Source of the DNA: Verrucomicrobiales bacterium
GTDB lineage: Bacteria; Verrucomicrobiota; Verrucomicrobiia; Verrucomicrobiales; V1-33
NCBI GenBank assembly: GCA_028293125.1
Contig: JAQGPJ010000055.1
Span: forward strand, 62,001-126,000
Direction of reading: 5' to 3'
Length of the DNA: 64,000 nt
Both the position numbers and the translations under genes were made by a program. Position 1 is the stretch's first letter, and every line of letters begins with the position of its first letter. Below the pieces are notes generated by a model. It was not told the DNA's origin. It made no database searches and saw nothing but the letters and a program-made list of their open reading frames with translations. Positions 8,335 through 16,750 of this stretch are shown here, piece after piece.

Positions 8335-9402
8335 TCAGCCCGCCTCCTCCTTGTTGTAGTAAACCTTCACGAAGCTCATCTGCTTCTCGTCATCAAACCC
8401 GCGCTCCAGCACGTTTTTGTGGCGGTCGGAGAATTTGGGCCCAAGGCGGATTTCCACGCCAGTGTCGAACTTCATCACGGCTCCGATTTTCTTTTTGGCT
8501 TTGCCGACGTCCTTTTTGGAAATTTCGAATTTCTTCTCCAGAGGCTGGCCTTGGCCGCTTTCAAATTCAGCCACATGCTCGTGGAATTTGGCCACCGCCT
8601 CCGGCGACTTCAGCACCTCGGTCTCGAATTCGCTCATGTCGAAAACGTCCTTCTCCTCGAAATAGGCCAGAGCATCGCTGGCGGCGGAAAGCGCCTCCTC
8701 AGGGGCGGAGGAGGAGGCTGGCTTCTCCTGCTCCAGAAAGGAGGTGGCCAACCCGGTGTAGGCACTGGTGAGATAGGCGGCGTCCGGCACGGCATGCACA
8801 CCCAGAAAATCCCGCACCCAGAACCGCGACTCCCCACCCGTCCGGTCGAAGGTCAGGACGTAGTACCCTTGGTCCGGACAATAGTTCAGGATCAGGCATC
8901 CCTTGTCGATCTTGTCCGGCAGGATGCCTTGCTCCGTGCGCAGCTGCAGGTCGCCGTCCCGCGTGGAGATGCTGAGGAAAGGCACCACGCTCTCGGATTT
9001 CAGAATGCACAGGGCGTTCACAAACTGGTCGTCCACCTCCACATTCGAAACCAAGACAATGCAGAGATCGCCGGATTTGATGTTGGGATGGTTGGACTTG
9101 GCATACAGCCGCTTCGCGATGGCGATGCCTTTGTCCAGCAGGGCATCGGGCGATTCGAAAATGGCGGCGCTGCACTTGTGCATCTCGTGCTGCTCCAGCG
9201 AGGAGGAGTGGTGGCTGAAACGGTGCCCCACCAGATTCCGGAAGGGTTTTAGGAAGATGCCCGTCAGGGTCTCCCGGTCCTCTTCCGCGATCTGGAATAC
9301 GTCACGGGAGGTCTGAAGCGGCTCGTCGCGCTGGGGATTGCCCACCTTGGCGAGAACGGCACCGGTGACGGAGGCGGAATTGAAGCGGATTTTGACAGAC
9401 AT
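8335..9402 (-). CDS. Nucleoid-associated protein, NdpA/YejK family (PF04245)
   Basis: A 355-aa cytoplasmic protein resembling the 37-kDa nucleoid-associated protein family (YejK/NdpA). I chose the internal Met (MSVKIRFNSASV) at 9402 because the extra 15 residues of the longest ORF look like untranslated leader. Family-like segments include FLKPFRNLVGHRF, IFESPDALLDKGIAIAKRLY, GDLCIVLVSNVEVDD, and RFWVRDFLGV, with a C-terminal FSDRHKNVLERGFDDEK. Family members bind the nucleoid; the biochemical role is poorly understood. It is convergent with the RCC1 gene and followed upstream by the AT-rich repeat element. No partner gene lies beside it. Confidence 0.8.
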   Translation of the reverse strand: MSVKIRFNSASVTGAVLAKVGNPQRDEPLQTSRDVFQIAEEDRETLTGIFLKPFRNLVGHRFSHHSSSLEQHEMHKCSAAIFESPDALLDKGIAIAKRLYAKSNHPNIKSGDLCIVLVSNVEVDDQFVNALCILKSESVVPFLSISTRDGDLQLRTEQGILPDKIDKGCLILNYCPDQGYYVLTFDRTGGESRFWVRDFLGVHAVPDAAYLTSAYTGLATSFLEQEKPASSSAPEEALSAASDALAYFEEKDVFDMSEFETEVLKSPEAVAKFHEHVAEFESGQGQPLEKKFEISKKDVGKAKKKIGAVMKFDTGVEIRLGPKFSDRHKNVLERGFDDEKQMSFVKVYYNKEEAG

Positions 9403-9603
9403 GGGGGGTGGACCTTGGGGGGAAATACGCGTTTTGCAACGCTTCAATCCGCCGGACGGCAGGCCACCGTGTCATGCGCCCGGCTCATCCCATCGAAAAC
9501 TTCCACCACACCAAATCATCACGGTCAAAAGCGGGCGGCTGAAAAACCACCTTTGGAATTTGATATAACTACTTCTAAAGGAAAAACCATCTCACTGTTC
9601 TAA

Positions 9604-9734
9604 TTCCACTTTGTTACATTTTAAAGTTAGATCGTTGATAATCAACGAGTTACGTGAATTGCGCGGATACTGTTTACTGAAGTCGTAACTCGTTGATGTT
9701 GAATAAGTTACGACTTTAATGCAACAAAGTAGAA
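9604..9734. repeat. AT-rich nested inverted-repeat element (MITE-like or structured RNA)
   Basis: A 131-bp block, much richer in A/T than its surroundings, bounded by imperfect inverted repeats: TTCCACTTTGTTACATT at 9604-9620 pairs with AATGCAACAAAGTAGAA at 9718-9734 (two mismatches), and the pairing continues inward through AAAGT/ACTTT with a two-base gap. Inside are CGTTGA-TAA-TCAACG (9633-9647), a perfect 13-bp inverted repeat TCAACGAGTTACG (9642-9654)/CGTAACTCGTTGA (9684-9696), and an 11-bp perfect stem AAGTCGTAACT (9680-9690)/AGTTACGACTT (9706-9716). The inner stems are mutually exclusive. No ORF is present. A non-autonomous element or a multi-hairpin RNA are both possible. It lies in the 427-base gap 9403-9829; the remainder of that gap shows nothing else I can name. 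Confidence 0.6.
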
Positions 9735-9829
9735 CTAAGAAAGGGAGAGCCTTTTGGAACGACCTGCCTTCGGCGGTTCCTTCAACTCCGTGCTTGGCAC
9801 GCTGCCTGTATGAAAAAACGAATCGGCAA

Positions 9830-10078
9830 TTATGAAAGCCGGTTGTTTTCGAGCGGAAGCTCTGAATCAGGGAGAGTCATGGTCTCCGGAGGCATATTCA
9901 GAATTTCATCCAGCAGGCTGTTCAGCATCGCCAGAGAGAAAGTGGCAGGACGACGGCGTTTGTTCTCCCAGCAAATGAGGGTGTTCAGCGGCACTCCCCA
10001 CGCTTTAGCGGCTTCAGCCTGAGTGTATTGGAGTTTTTTTCGAGCTGCTTTCAATCTATTGTCGAGAGGGTGAGTCAT
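9830..10078 (-). CDS. Small Xre/Cro-CI-type helix-turn-helix protein
   Basis: An 82-aa DNA-binding protein. Residues about 5-45 form a lambda-repressor-like domain: LKAARKKLQYTQAEAAKAWG, then VPLNTLICWENKRRRP, matching the scaffold and recognition helices of Xre regulators. The C-terminal half is a short acidic, Pro-containing tail with no known domain. It is a single-domain regulator, as found beside mobile elements or as a stand-alone antitoxin-like protein, but no toxin partner is adjacent. The AT-rich inverted-repeat element lies about 95 bases downstream, and an 8-bp inverted repeat (10162-10186) in its own upstream region may be its operator. Function beyond DNA binding is unknown. Confidence 0.75.
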   Translation of the reverse strand: MTHPLDNRLKAARKKLQYTQAEAAKAWGVPLNTLICWENKRRRPATFSLAMLNSLLDEILNMPPETMTLPDSELPLENNRLS

Positions 10079-10161
10079 GGCGTGAATGGATGAATTTGCG
10101 GAAAAATCGGAAATGAATCCTGCTTTATGAACAGGTGAATCAGCTCATGAAAAAGGAAAAC

Positions 10162-10186
10162 TGGGGAAATTTGCCGAGTTTCCCCA
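10162..10186. promoter_or_regulatory. Inverted repeat upstream of the Xre-type gene
   Basis: TGGGGAAA and TTTCCCCA form a perfect 8-bp inverted repeat with a 9-nt spacer, inside the 247-base AT-rich leader (10079-10325) of the small helix-turn-helix gene. The arrangement suits a dimeric operator or a hairpin. The assignment is positional only. Confidence 0.4.
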
Positions 10187-10325
10187 AAGTAACAAACCTA
10201 TAATACGAGGCTTTAAAAAAATTCATGATTTTCATGTATCCCACTTTTTGATGCCGGATTTGCCTTTCGCCCATACGCGTTCACGGAATTTTTCCGTCAT
10301 CCTCTAAAGAAGGGGGCTCAGGAGT

Positions 10326-10682
10326 TCAAAATCTGATCCAGTCCAACCTACAACAATGCCCCAGTAGACCACGCTCGCTGTAGCCGGTATCCATGAGCAC
10401 CACTTTCCGGTCGGCCTCCGAAGCGGCCGCGGCGGAGATGTCCAGGAACGGCACGGGCATGAACATGCCGTTTTTCACGATGAAAATCCCCCCCGGCTGA
10501 TCGGTCACAAAGATCCGCCGGCTGGTGTCCGCCACGCTGAGGATATTGGTCGGGGAGTGGAACTGCTGGCGCACGACCGGCTTCAGATATAGTTCGGGAA
10601 AAGCCGCGTAGGCAGTTGCCGCGGGAATCAGGCAGCCCGCGGCCGGCAGCAGGACGGCCAGCATTTTTGGATAAAGTGTCAT
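10326..10682 (-). pseudogene. 5' remnant of a secreted glucose/sorbosone-dehydrogenase-like protein
   Basis: 118 codons starting at the ATG at 10682 (MTLYPKMLAVLLPAAG), a signal peptide ending near TAYA. Then comes FPELYLKPVV...HSPTNILSVAD..RRIFVTDQPGGIFIVKNG and DTGYSERGLLG. These are the opening strands of the PQQ-type sugar-dehydrogenase beta-propeller; family members continue with AFHP and several hundred more residues. Here the frame runs into unrelated sequence (HCCRLDWIRF) and stops immediately after the GLLG motif, so over three quarters of the gene is missing. It is best read as a deletion remnant next to the Xre gene and the AT-rich element, which suggests a past rearrangement. The leader 10683-11031 is non-coding. 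Confidence 0.72.
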
Positions 10683-10918
10683 GGCCGGAAACCGGAGTAT
10701 TGAAAGTGCCCCGGTGGCTCGAGCTGTAACCGTTTCCCAATCAAACCGCAACGGACCGCATTTGCGTATCCGCCTCCTTTCCTGCAGTCCCGGAAAAACC
10801 TGGCGCCCGACAGCACATCGCTGCCGCTGGGAAGGCTCATCAGTTTTCCCCGAAGGTAAATCTGAATCCGGGATGAGAGAAAAGACAAAATTGCCTCTCA
10901 AAAGATTAATATATTGTG

Positions 10919-10935
10919 GAAAATTCAGAATTTTC
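10919..10935. promoter_or_regulatory. 17-bp palindrome in the shared upstream region of the LamG/PA14 gene
   Basis: GAAAATTC-A-GAATTTTC is a perfect 8-bp inverted repeat around one central base, in the AT-rich part of the 349-base gap 10683-11031 between the truncated dehydrogenase start and the divergent large secreted protein. It may be an operator for either; nothing else recognisable is in the gap. Confidence 0.4.
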
Positions 10936-11031
10936 TCTGCAAAAATACCAGACGGCGACCGAAAATTTTTGTTTACATGCGAATTGCATTAAGGGAAAAC
11001 ACATTGTCTCAACTCCAACCCTCTCAAATTC

Positions 11032-14000
11032 ATGAAGTTCTCACTTAAACGAAAAGACGCTGTCTTTTTCATTCCTGCCTTCGCCTGCCTTGCCGCCACA
11101 CTGCACACGGCCTCATCCGCCCAGCTGCTGAAGTACACGTTCGACACCATCACAGACACGGAGGTGCCCAACACGGCTCCCGGGGCAACGATGAACGGCA
11201 CCCTCAGCCACCCCGACCAGACCCAGATTCTCAGCGGTGAGACGGTCACTGTGAACGGCACGGTCTATGTCCTGGGGAAATCCCTGAAATTCACGCCCGG
11301 TGTCTCCGACGGCGTGGGTGCCATCAATGACGGCGCGGACGGGCTCAATGCCCCGAACGTGGACACTGGCCTGGTCATGAGTGAAGTGGGCATCACGCCC
11401 ACCACGGACTACACCGCCATGGCGTGGGTGAATTTCGGCAGTCAGAGCGGGGACAACATGATCTTCGGTTCCAGTGCCGGCACCTTTTTGCACCTCGGCT
11501 CGCGCGGTGTCAATTACCACTCCGGCCACTACGGGGATGACCTGACCATCGGCACAACAGTGGTGGGCCAGTGGCACCATGTGGCTTATGTGAACCAAGG
11601 CCAGACCCAGTCCATCTATGTGGACGGCGCCCTCGTCAGCGCCGCCGGCGCCACGGGGGCGGGCAGCATGGACACATCCTTTAATGTGCTCATCGGCACC
11701 TCCCTGAATGCCGGCTCCTTTGTGGGCGCGCTGGATGAGGTGAAGATCTTCGACTCCGTGCTCACGCCGGCGGAGATCCAAGCGGAGCGCACCGTCGGCC
11801 TGGCGGTGTACTCGCTGGCCACCCGTGAATCCCAGCGCTTGGGCAACAATGGTCTGACCATCACGCTGAAGGACTCCGTGACCAGCCAGGTCAATCCGGC
11901 CACTATCACTCTGAAGTTTGATGACGTCGACGTGACTCCGTCCGCACCGGTTAAAAACGGCGACACCACCACCATCTTCTACGCGGTGGCCACGCCGCAG
12001 GCCTCGCCCCACACTTGGAGCCTGACAGCGAAGGACCAGACCAACGCCACCATCAGCCTGACAGGCTCGGTGACCTCTCCTTTCCTGCCTCCCACCCTGC
12101 CCGGTCCGGCGGGGGCCGTAGGATCCTGGGGCATGCGCGAGCTGCGGCCCGCCACGCCTCTTGGGGCCTCCGGCTTGGTAAGCGCGGTGGAGGTGGCGGT
12201 AGCGGAGGAGGCAGGCACCTTTGTGAATGCCCCGAGCGTGCCGGTGGTGAACCACAGTGATCCCAATGCCTCCGGAGGAAAGGGCAACTTCAACAACGAC
12301 CTGCCCTTCATCGGCGACATTCCGGATGTGGATGATAACCAAGTGGTGCTGGTGGCCAAAACCAAAGTCACTGTCGCCGCGGCAGGCAGCTGGACCTTTG
12401 ATGTTCACAGCGACGATGGTTTCGCCATGCGGGTGAAGGGTGCCCAGTTTGTCTCTTCCAACGGTCCCGGCAGTGTGGACTCCGCCGATCCCGAGTGCCT
12501 CATCCATCCCGCCGACACCGGCGACTCGAATACGCGCGGCGTCTGCGCCTTCCCGGCGGCGGGCACCTACGACATTGAGTTCATCGCTTTTGAAAAAGGA
12601 GGCGGCGCCTTCTGGGAGGTCGCCTGGGCGCAGGGGGCATTCGCCGAGGAGAAGGAAACTTCTTGGACGCTGGTGGGCAATCCCTCCGATCCGGCGGTGA
12701 CCGCCATTCCCTTCACTCCGCGCTGGCTCACGCCGATCCCCGGACCTCAGGGCGGAGACGGCACCACCGGGATGCGGGTTTATTACGGGGATCCCGCGGG
12801 TGCCACACCGGACAACCTGACGCAGACCTTCGACTTCCTGCGGGACACCACCAATACTCCCCAAAACGATCCTGAAAACACCTTTGACCGGCAGGAGGCC
12901 ACCATCAACCACCGCGACTCCGGCAGCAACGGCGGTCAGACGGGCCTCATCGGCAACGAGCTGGAATTCCCACCCAACACCGCGGATGAAAAGCCCCGTA
13001 TCAACCAGGACCGCGTGGTGGTCACCTCCCACGGCCGCCTGCGCGTGACGCAGCCCGGCGACTACACCTTCAACGTCCACGGTGACGACGGCTTCCTGCT
13101 GCGCCTGACCAAGGCGGATGGCACCCGTCCGGTCTTCAAAAGGGTCTCCGGGCTCGGCACCTTCCAGATGTCGAATCCGAACGAGATGTTTTATGAAAGC
13201 GGAACCGGTGACACCTCCACCCGCGGCATCATCAGCCTGGACGCCGGGGATTACGATCTGGAGTATGTGATGTGGGAGGGCGGCGGCGGCTTCTGGACGG
13301 AGGTCAGCTACGCCAAGGGGGCCTTCCCCAATGACGGCGACACCACCGACTGGAGGCCCATCGGCTATCAGCCTCAGGCGGGTGTGGTGGTGACGCCAGG
13401 CGTCTCCGACGCCGGCTGGACCGTGCGCAGCACTCCCCCCGGTGCCGGGGCTACCAACATGCAGACCGCCGAGGAGGCTTTGGCTGCCGACAGCACCACC
13501 TCCACTTGGGATGTGATCAACTTCAACGATCCCCAAGCCGGCAGTGCCAGCAGCATCCCGGGGGATTCCCCGTGGCCGAGGGACACCGCCGCTGATGATA
13601 ACAACTACGCCATGGAAATGACGGCCACGCTGGTAATTCCGGTCGAGTCCGATTACTTCTTCGGCTTCCGCGGGGATGATGGCTGCTCCCTGCAGATCGT
13701 GGGTCAGGAATGGGAGCCGGATCTGGTAGTGAACGCCACCAATGCGGCGCAAATTACCACTACCGGTAACGGCACGGTCAATGACCGCATCCTGCTGGAC
13801 ATCGGCACAGGGGACAGCCGCACCGTGGGCCGCATCCATCTGGCCGCCGGAAACTACACGCTCCGCAGCGTCTTCTACGAGATCGGCGGCGGCTCCTCCT
13901 ATGAAATTGTGGCAGCCCAGGCCCAGACTGTGTTTGATCCCTACACCCCGCTGCCGCTGTTGAAAAAAGGCGGTTCCGGACAGCCGATTGTGAACAATAT

Positions 14001-14283
14001 CGCTGGCCTGCCTTGGGTAAGTGCGGTAGCGGCTCCCGGCAATCTCCAGATCACCGGCCTCACCGTCACAGGCAGCAGTCCGGTGACCTCCGTGCAGGTG
14101 ACCTGGGGTTCGGAGGCCGGCAAGACCTACCTCATCGAGGCCACCAATGATCTGGCCACCGGCCCTTGGACGACCGTGCAGGACAACATCGCCTCCGGCG
14201 GCGCCTCCACCACCTCCACCGTGACCCTGGCCGCTCCGTTCGCCGGCGACAGCCGCGTGTTCTTCCGCGTCAAACTGAAATAA
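11032..14283 (+). CDS. Large secreted LamG/concanavalin-like protein with three PA14-like domains
   Basis: A 1083-aa exported protein. The signal peptide is MKFSLKRKDAVFFIPAFACLAA, cleaved after about residue 30 (SSAQ). Residues ~30-260 form a LamG/concanavalin A-like jelly roll (YTAMAWVNFGSQSG, QWHHVAYVNQGQTQSIYVDG, ALDEVKIFDSVLTPAEI). Then come three copies of a PA14-like module at about 415-560, 640-790 and 840-985. Each has a (F)NVHGDDGFLLR-type strand, a GDTSTRG-type acidic loop and a FxxxGGGxxWEV-type closing strand. The C-terminus (YLIEATNDLATGPWTTV) is an Ig-like/fibronectin-like strand set common in this phylum. Such architectures usually bind carbohydrates outside the cell. It is a single gene followed by a strong terminator; regulation may involve the upstream palindrome. 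Confidence 0.85.
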   Translation: MKFSLKRKDAVFFIPAFACLAATLHTASSAQLLKYTFDTITDTEVPNTAPGATMNGTLSHPDQTQILSGETVTVNGTVYVLGKSLKFTPGVSDGVGAINDGADGLNAPNVDTGLVMSEVGITPTTDYTAMAWVNFGSQSGDNMIFGSSAGTFLHLGSRGVNYHSGHYGDDLTIGTTVVGQWHHVAYVNQGQTQSIYVDGALVSAAGATGAGSMDTSFNVLIGTSLNAGSFVGALDEVKIFDSVLTPAEIQAERTVGLAVYSLATRESQRLGNNGLTITLKDSVTSQVNPATITLKFDDVDVTPSAPVKNGDTTTIFYAVATPQASPHTWSLTAKDQTNATISLTGSVTSPFLPPTLPGPAGAVGSWGMRELRPATPLGASGLVSAVEVAVAEEAGTFVNAPSVPVVNHSDPNASGGKGNFNNDLPFIGDIPDVDDNQVVLVAKTKVTVAAAGSWTFDVHSDDGFAMRVKGAQFVSSNGPGSVDSADPECLIHPADTGDSNTRGVCAFPAAGTYDIEFIAFEKGGGAFWEVAWAQGAFAEEKETSWTLVGNPSDPAVTAIPFTPRWLTPIPGPQGGDGTTGMRVYYGDPAGATPDNLTQTFDFLRDTTNTPQNDPENTFDRQEATINHRDSGSNGGQTGLIGNELEFPPNTADEKPRINQDRVVVTSHGRLRVTQPGDYTFNVHGDDGFLLRLTKADGTRPVFKRVSGLGTFQMSNPNEMFYESGTGDTSTRGIISLDAGDYDLEYVMWEGGGGFWTEVSYAKGAFPNDGDTTDWRPIGYQPQAGVVVTPGVSDAGWTVRSTPPGAGATNMQTAEEALAADSTTSTWDVINFNDPQAGSASSIPGDSPWPRDTAADDNNYAMEMTATLVIPVESDYFFGFRGDDGCSLQIVGQEWEPDLVVNATNAAQITTTGNGTVNDRILLDIGTGDSRTVGRIHLAAGNYTLRSVFYEIGGGSSYEIVAAQAQTVFDPYTPLPLLKKGGSGQPIVNNIAGLPWVSAVAAPGNLQITGLTVTGSSPVTSVQVTWGSEAGKTYLIEATNDLATGPWTTVQDNIASGGASTTSTVTLAAPFAGDSRVFFRVKLK

Positions 14284-14323
14284 GCCAGGACACAAACAGG
14301 CGCTCAGCCTAAAAGCCATTCCA

Positions 14324-14361
14324 GCCGCCGCCGGTGCTTTGCCGGCGGCGGTTTTGTTTTT
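14324..14361 (+). terminator. Intrinsic terminator after the LamG/PA14 gene
   Basis: A perfect 10-bp stem CCGCCGCCGG (14325-14334) with CCGGCGGCGG (14342-14351) and a 7-nt loop, followed by TTTTGTTTTTT. It lies 41 bases after the stop of the large secreted protein. It is a textbook rho-independent terminator on the plus strand. Confidence 0.9.
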
Positions 14362-14441
14362 TACATCCTTCATCCTTTCGATCCTTCCGTAACAGGCGGA
14401 CGGCCTACCTGTCTCATCCGGTCCGTTCCCGGTTTTCGCCA

Positions 14442-15482
14442 ATGCCCCCCACTCCCCCACCCGCATCCTCCGGTGACAGCACTTTTCTTTCCCGGGCGCT
14501 GGAACTGAATCCTGTGCGCCGCAGCCTGCTGGCGGTGCGCCGGGGTGCGCTCGGAGATTTTATCCTGACTCTGCCGGCCTTGGAGGAGCTGCGGGAATCG
14601 CGGCCCGGTGTGGAGATCCAGCTGCTGACACTTCCGGCCTATGGTGCGCTCGCCACGCACTTTGGATTCGCGGATGGCTGGCGCTCCCTGGAGTCAGCCC
14701 CGGCGGCACTGTTTCAGGACGGCGCGGAAGTGGCGCCGGAATGGCGTAAATGGCTGGCGGGATTCCAGGAAATCGTCTCCTGGCTGCCGGACCGCGATGG
14801 TGCGTTCCGCCGGCAGCTGGCGGCCAACGGCGCGCCGACGGCAGCGTTTCGCCAAGCCCCTTGGCTGGCCACACCACCGGACAGCGGCGAGGAACCGGAG
14901 CCGGCAGCGCGGCAATTTGGAAAAACCGTGGCTCCCGCATGCCGGAATCATGCGCTCCTGCCCTTTGAGAAAGCAGCCGGTCTCCACACGCTTCCGCCAG
15001 CCCCCGTCCATCCCGTCCATCCCTCCCGCACCATCGCTCTGCACTCCGGCAGCGGCAGCCCGCGCAAAAACTGGCCCTTCCCACGCTGGGTGGAGGTCAT
15101 GACCTCCCTTCAGCAAGCCCATCCTGGCCTCCGCTGGCTCCTGATCACAGGAGAAGCGGAAGAGGCCAGCCTGCCCGCCATGTGCGCCGCTCTGAATGCT
15201 GCGGGCCTGCCGTGGGAATCCGTGCACGGACTGGATCTCATTTCCCTGGCCGGGCACCTCCATCAATGCGCCGCTCTGCTGGGCCACGACAGCGGCATCA
15301 GCCACCTCGCCGCCGCCTGTGGAGTGCCCTGCTTTCTGCTTTTCGGTCCCACCGATCCGGCGGTCTGGGCTCCTGCGGCGGACTGGGTGCAGGTGCTGCG
15401 CGCTCCCGGCGGGGACTTGTCAGGCATTTCCGTTCCGGACGCCGCTGCATGGCTGCACGGAAAGCTGCCATACAGCCAGTGA
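14442..15482 (+). CDS. Glycosyltransferase family 9 (heptosyltransferase-like)
   Basis: A 346-aa ADP-heptose:LPS heptosyltransferase-type protein (GT9), expected to build the outer-membrane polysaccharide core in the cytoplasm. The longest ORF begins inside the terminator region at 14334, so I use MPPTPPPASS at 14442. Family marks: RRGALGDFILTLPALEEL at the N-terminus (nucleotide-sugar domain entry), HSGSGSPRKNWPFPRW (the GT9 phosphate-binding segment), and GHDSGISHLAAACGVPCFLLFGPTDP near the C-terminus. Residues VHPVHP at about 190 are encoded by two perfect 9-bp units GTCCATCCC (15006-15023), the same unit found in intergenic repeats elsewhere in the window. No other LPS gene is adjacent. 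Confidence 0.85.
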   Translation: MPPTPPPASSGDSTFLSRALELNPVRRSLLAVRRGALGDFILTLPALEELRESRPGVEIQLLTLPAYGALATHFGFADGWRSLESAPAALFQDGAEVAPEWRKWLAGFQEIVSWLPDRDGAFRRQLAANGAPTAAFRQAPWLATPPDSGEEPEPAARQFGKTVAPACRNHALLPFEKAAGLHTLPPAPVHPVHPSRTIALHSGSGSPRKNWPFPRWVEVMTSLQQAHPGLRWLLITGEAEEASLPAMCAALNAAGLPWESVHGLDLISLAGHLHQCAALLGHDSGISHLAAACGVPCFLLFGPTDPAVWAPAADWVQVLRAPGGDLSGISVPDAAAWLHGKLPYSQ

Positions 15483-15521
15483 CCCGCCTCCCGCGCCGCT
15501 TCATCAACACGCCCAGTCCCA

Positions 15522-16280
15522 TCAGGACAGCGGCAGGTCAATGAGGAGCGAGGGATTGAAATCCAGATTGGGCTCATCCGGATACCCCTGCGGATTGGCC
15601 ACCACCCGCGTGCGTCCAATGAAATAGTCATTGCTGTGGTGGATGTGTCCGTGGACCCACAGCACAGGCTGATGTTTCAGCACCAGCCCGTCCAGATTCG
15701 ATGCGTAGGCGCAGCTGATGGACTGGTTGCGGCGCCGGTCCGGCAGGGACAGCAGCGAGGGCGCATGGTGCGTGACCACGATAGTCCGCGATGGATCATG
15801 GCTTCCGAGGAATTCATCCAGTTTCCGCACACTTTGCAGGTGCAGCAGGCGGGTGTCCGCGGGTGAAAGCTTTCGGTAGTGCCGGCTGGAGTTCCGGATG
15901 CGCTTGTAATCGTTCATGATCTCTCCGGCCAGCGACGCTCCTTCACTCCACTCCTTCAGCAGCGCGAAGTCGGTCCACAGAGTGCAGCCGTAAATATGCC
16001 AGCCGCCCATGGTGAACCAGTCATCCTCCAGCACATGAACGCCGGTGCCTGCAGTGGCCGCCTGCAGCTTTTCCCTCACCCTGGGCAGCCGGTCTCCGTA
16101 GAATTCATGATTCCCGCACACATAGGCCACCGGAGTGTCCCTGCGGAACTCATGGATCCACGGCAGTCCATTCAGCTTTGTCGCGACATCACCGGGCATG
16201 ATGATCACATCCGCCTCCAGGCTCGGGATGGGTGTGGGCCCGAACTCGCGGTGGAGATCGCTCAGAATCCGGATTCTCAT
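15522..16280 (-). CDS. Calcineurin-like metallophosphoesterase
   Basis: A 252-aa phosphoesterase using two metal ions. I start at MRIRILSDLHREFG because the family usually begins directly at this D-x-H motif; an ATG four codons upstream (16292) is the alternative. The conserved blocks are in order: SDLHREF, IIMPGDVA, CGNHEFYG, VVTHHAPS and VHGHIHHS, giving the full set of metal ligands. The substrate cannot be told from sequence. It is divergent from the small unknown gene at 16291, with the two start codons separated by only ten bases (or overlapping in a CATG if the longer form is used), so a conventional promoter between them has no room. Confidence 0.88.
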   Translation of the reverse strand: MRIRILSDLHREFGPTPIPSLEADVIIMPGDVATKLNGLPWIHEFRRDTPVAYVCGNHEFYGDRLPRVREKLQAATAGTGVHVLEDDWFTMGGWHIYGCTLWTDFALLKEWSEGASLAGEIMNDYKRIRNSSRHYRKLSPADTRLLHLQSVRKLDEFLGSHDPSRTIVVTHHAPSLLSLPDRRRNQSISCAYASNLDGLVLKHQPVLWVHGHIHHSNDYFIGRTRVVANPQGYPDEPNLDFNPSLLIDLPLS

Positions 16281-16290
16281 AAGTTTTGGC

Positions 16291-16716
16291 ATGATAGCAA
16301 AATTTGTCTCCGAATCAAAAATCGAAGATCTCATAGATGGCCCCTTTGATGAATTCGGGGACAGCACCCCGGAGCGGCCCGGTGGGAAAAACGGAGGGAG
16401 GAAGTATACCTTTTATCTTTCCAAGATCTCCCATGACGAGGAATCCGAAGGCGCCGATGATTCGCCGGGGTTCCTACTGCAGGATGATCACGACCATACA
16501 AAAACCATGGGAATGGAATTCAACGATCCCGGCCTGATGAGCCGTGAGGCTGTATCCGGGCTGTCCGCAGTCCTGAACCGAACCGCGCCTGATTTTCAGG
16601 TGGTCATCACCGTTTTCCCGGAGGAGAACATGGAATCAACCATGGAATTTATCATCTTGAAAAAGGATGTTGCTTATATTTCAAAACAGAAAACCATTAA
16701 AAGAATATTCAGCTAA
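16291..16716 (+). CDS. Hypothetical protein, 141 aa
   Basis: The ORF track starts this frame far upstream at 16135, antisense to the phosphoesterase; the plausible start is the ATG at 16291 (MIAKFVSESKIEDLIDG). The translation is balanced in composition, with acidic patches (HDEESEGADD, QDDHDHTK) and a C-terminal beta-like stretch (FQVVITVFPEENM, STMEFIILKK). I recognise no domain. A lower GC content and more Lys codons than neighbours hint at recent acquisition. It shares its 5' end with the divergent metallophosphoesterase. Confidence 0.55.
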   Translation: MIAKFVSESKIEDLIDGPFDEFGDSTPERPGGKNGGRKYTFYLSKISHDEESEGADDSPGFLLQDDHDHTKTMGMEFNDPGLMSREAVSGLSAVLNRTAPDFQVVITVFPEENMESTMEFIILKKDVAYISKQKTIKRIFS

Positions 16717-16750
16717 TTCAGTTCCCCACAGCGGCAGCCCGCCGGACAGC

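Noticed and set aside
11113-14466. 1117-aa minus-strand ORF opposite the LamG/PA14 gene
   Set aside because: The plus strand has a signal peptide and repeated PA14-like motifs; the minus frame is Gly/His/Arg-rich GC-driven open frame.
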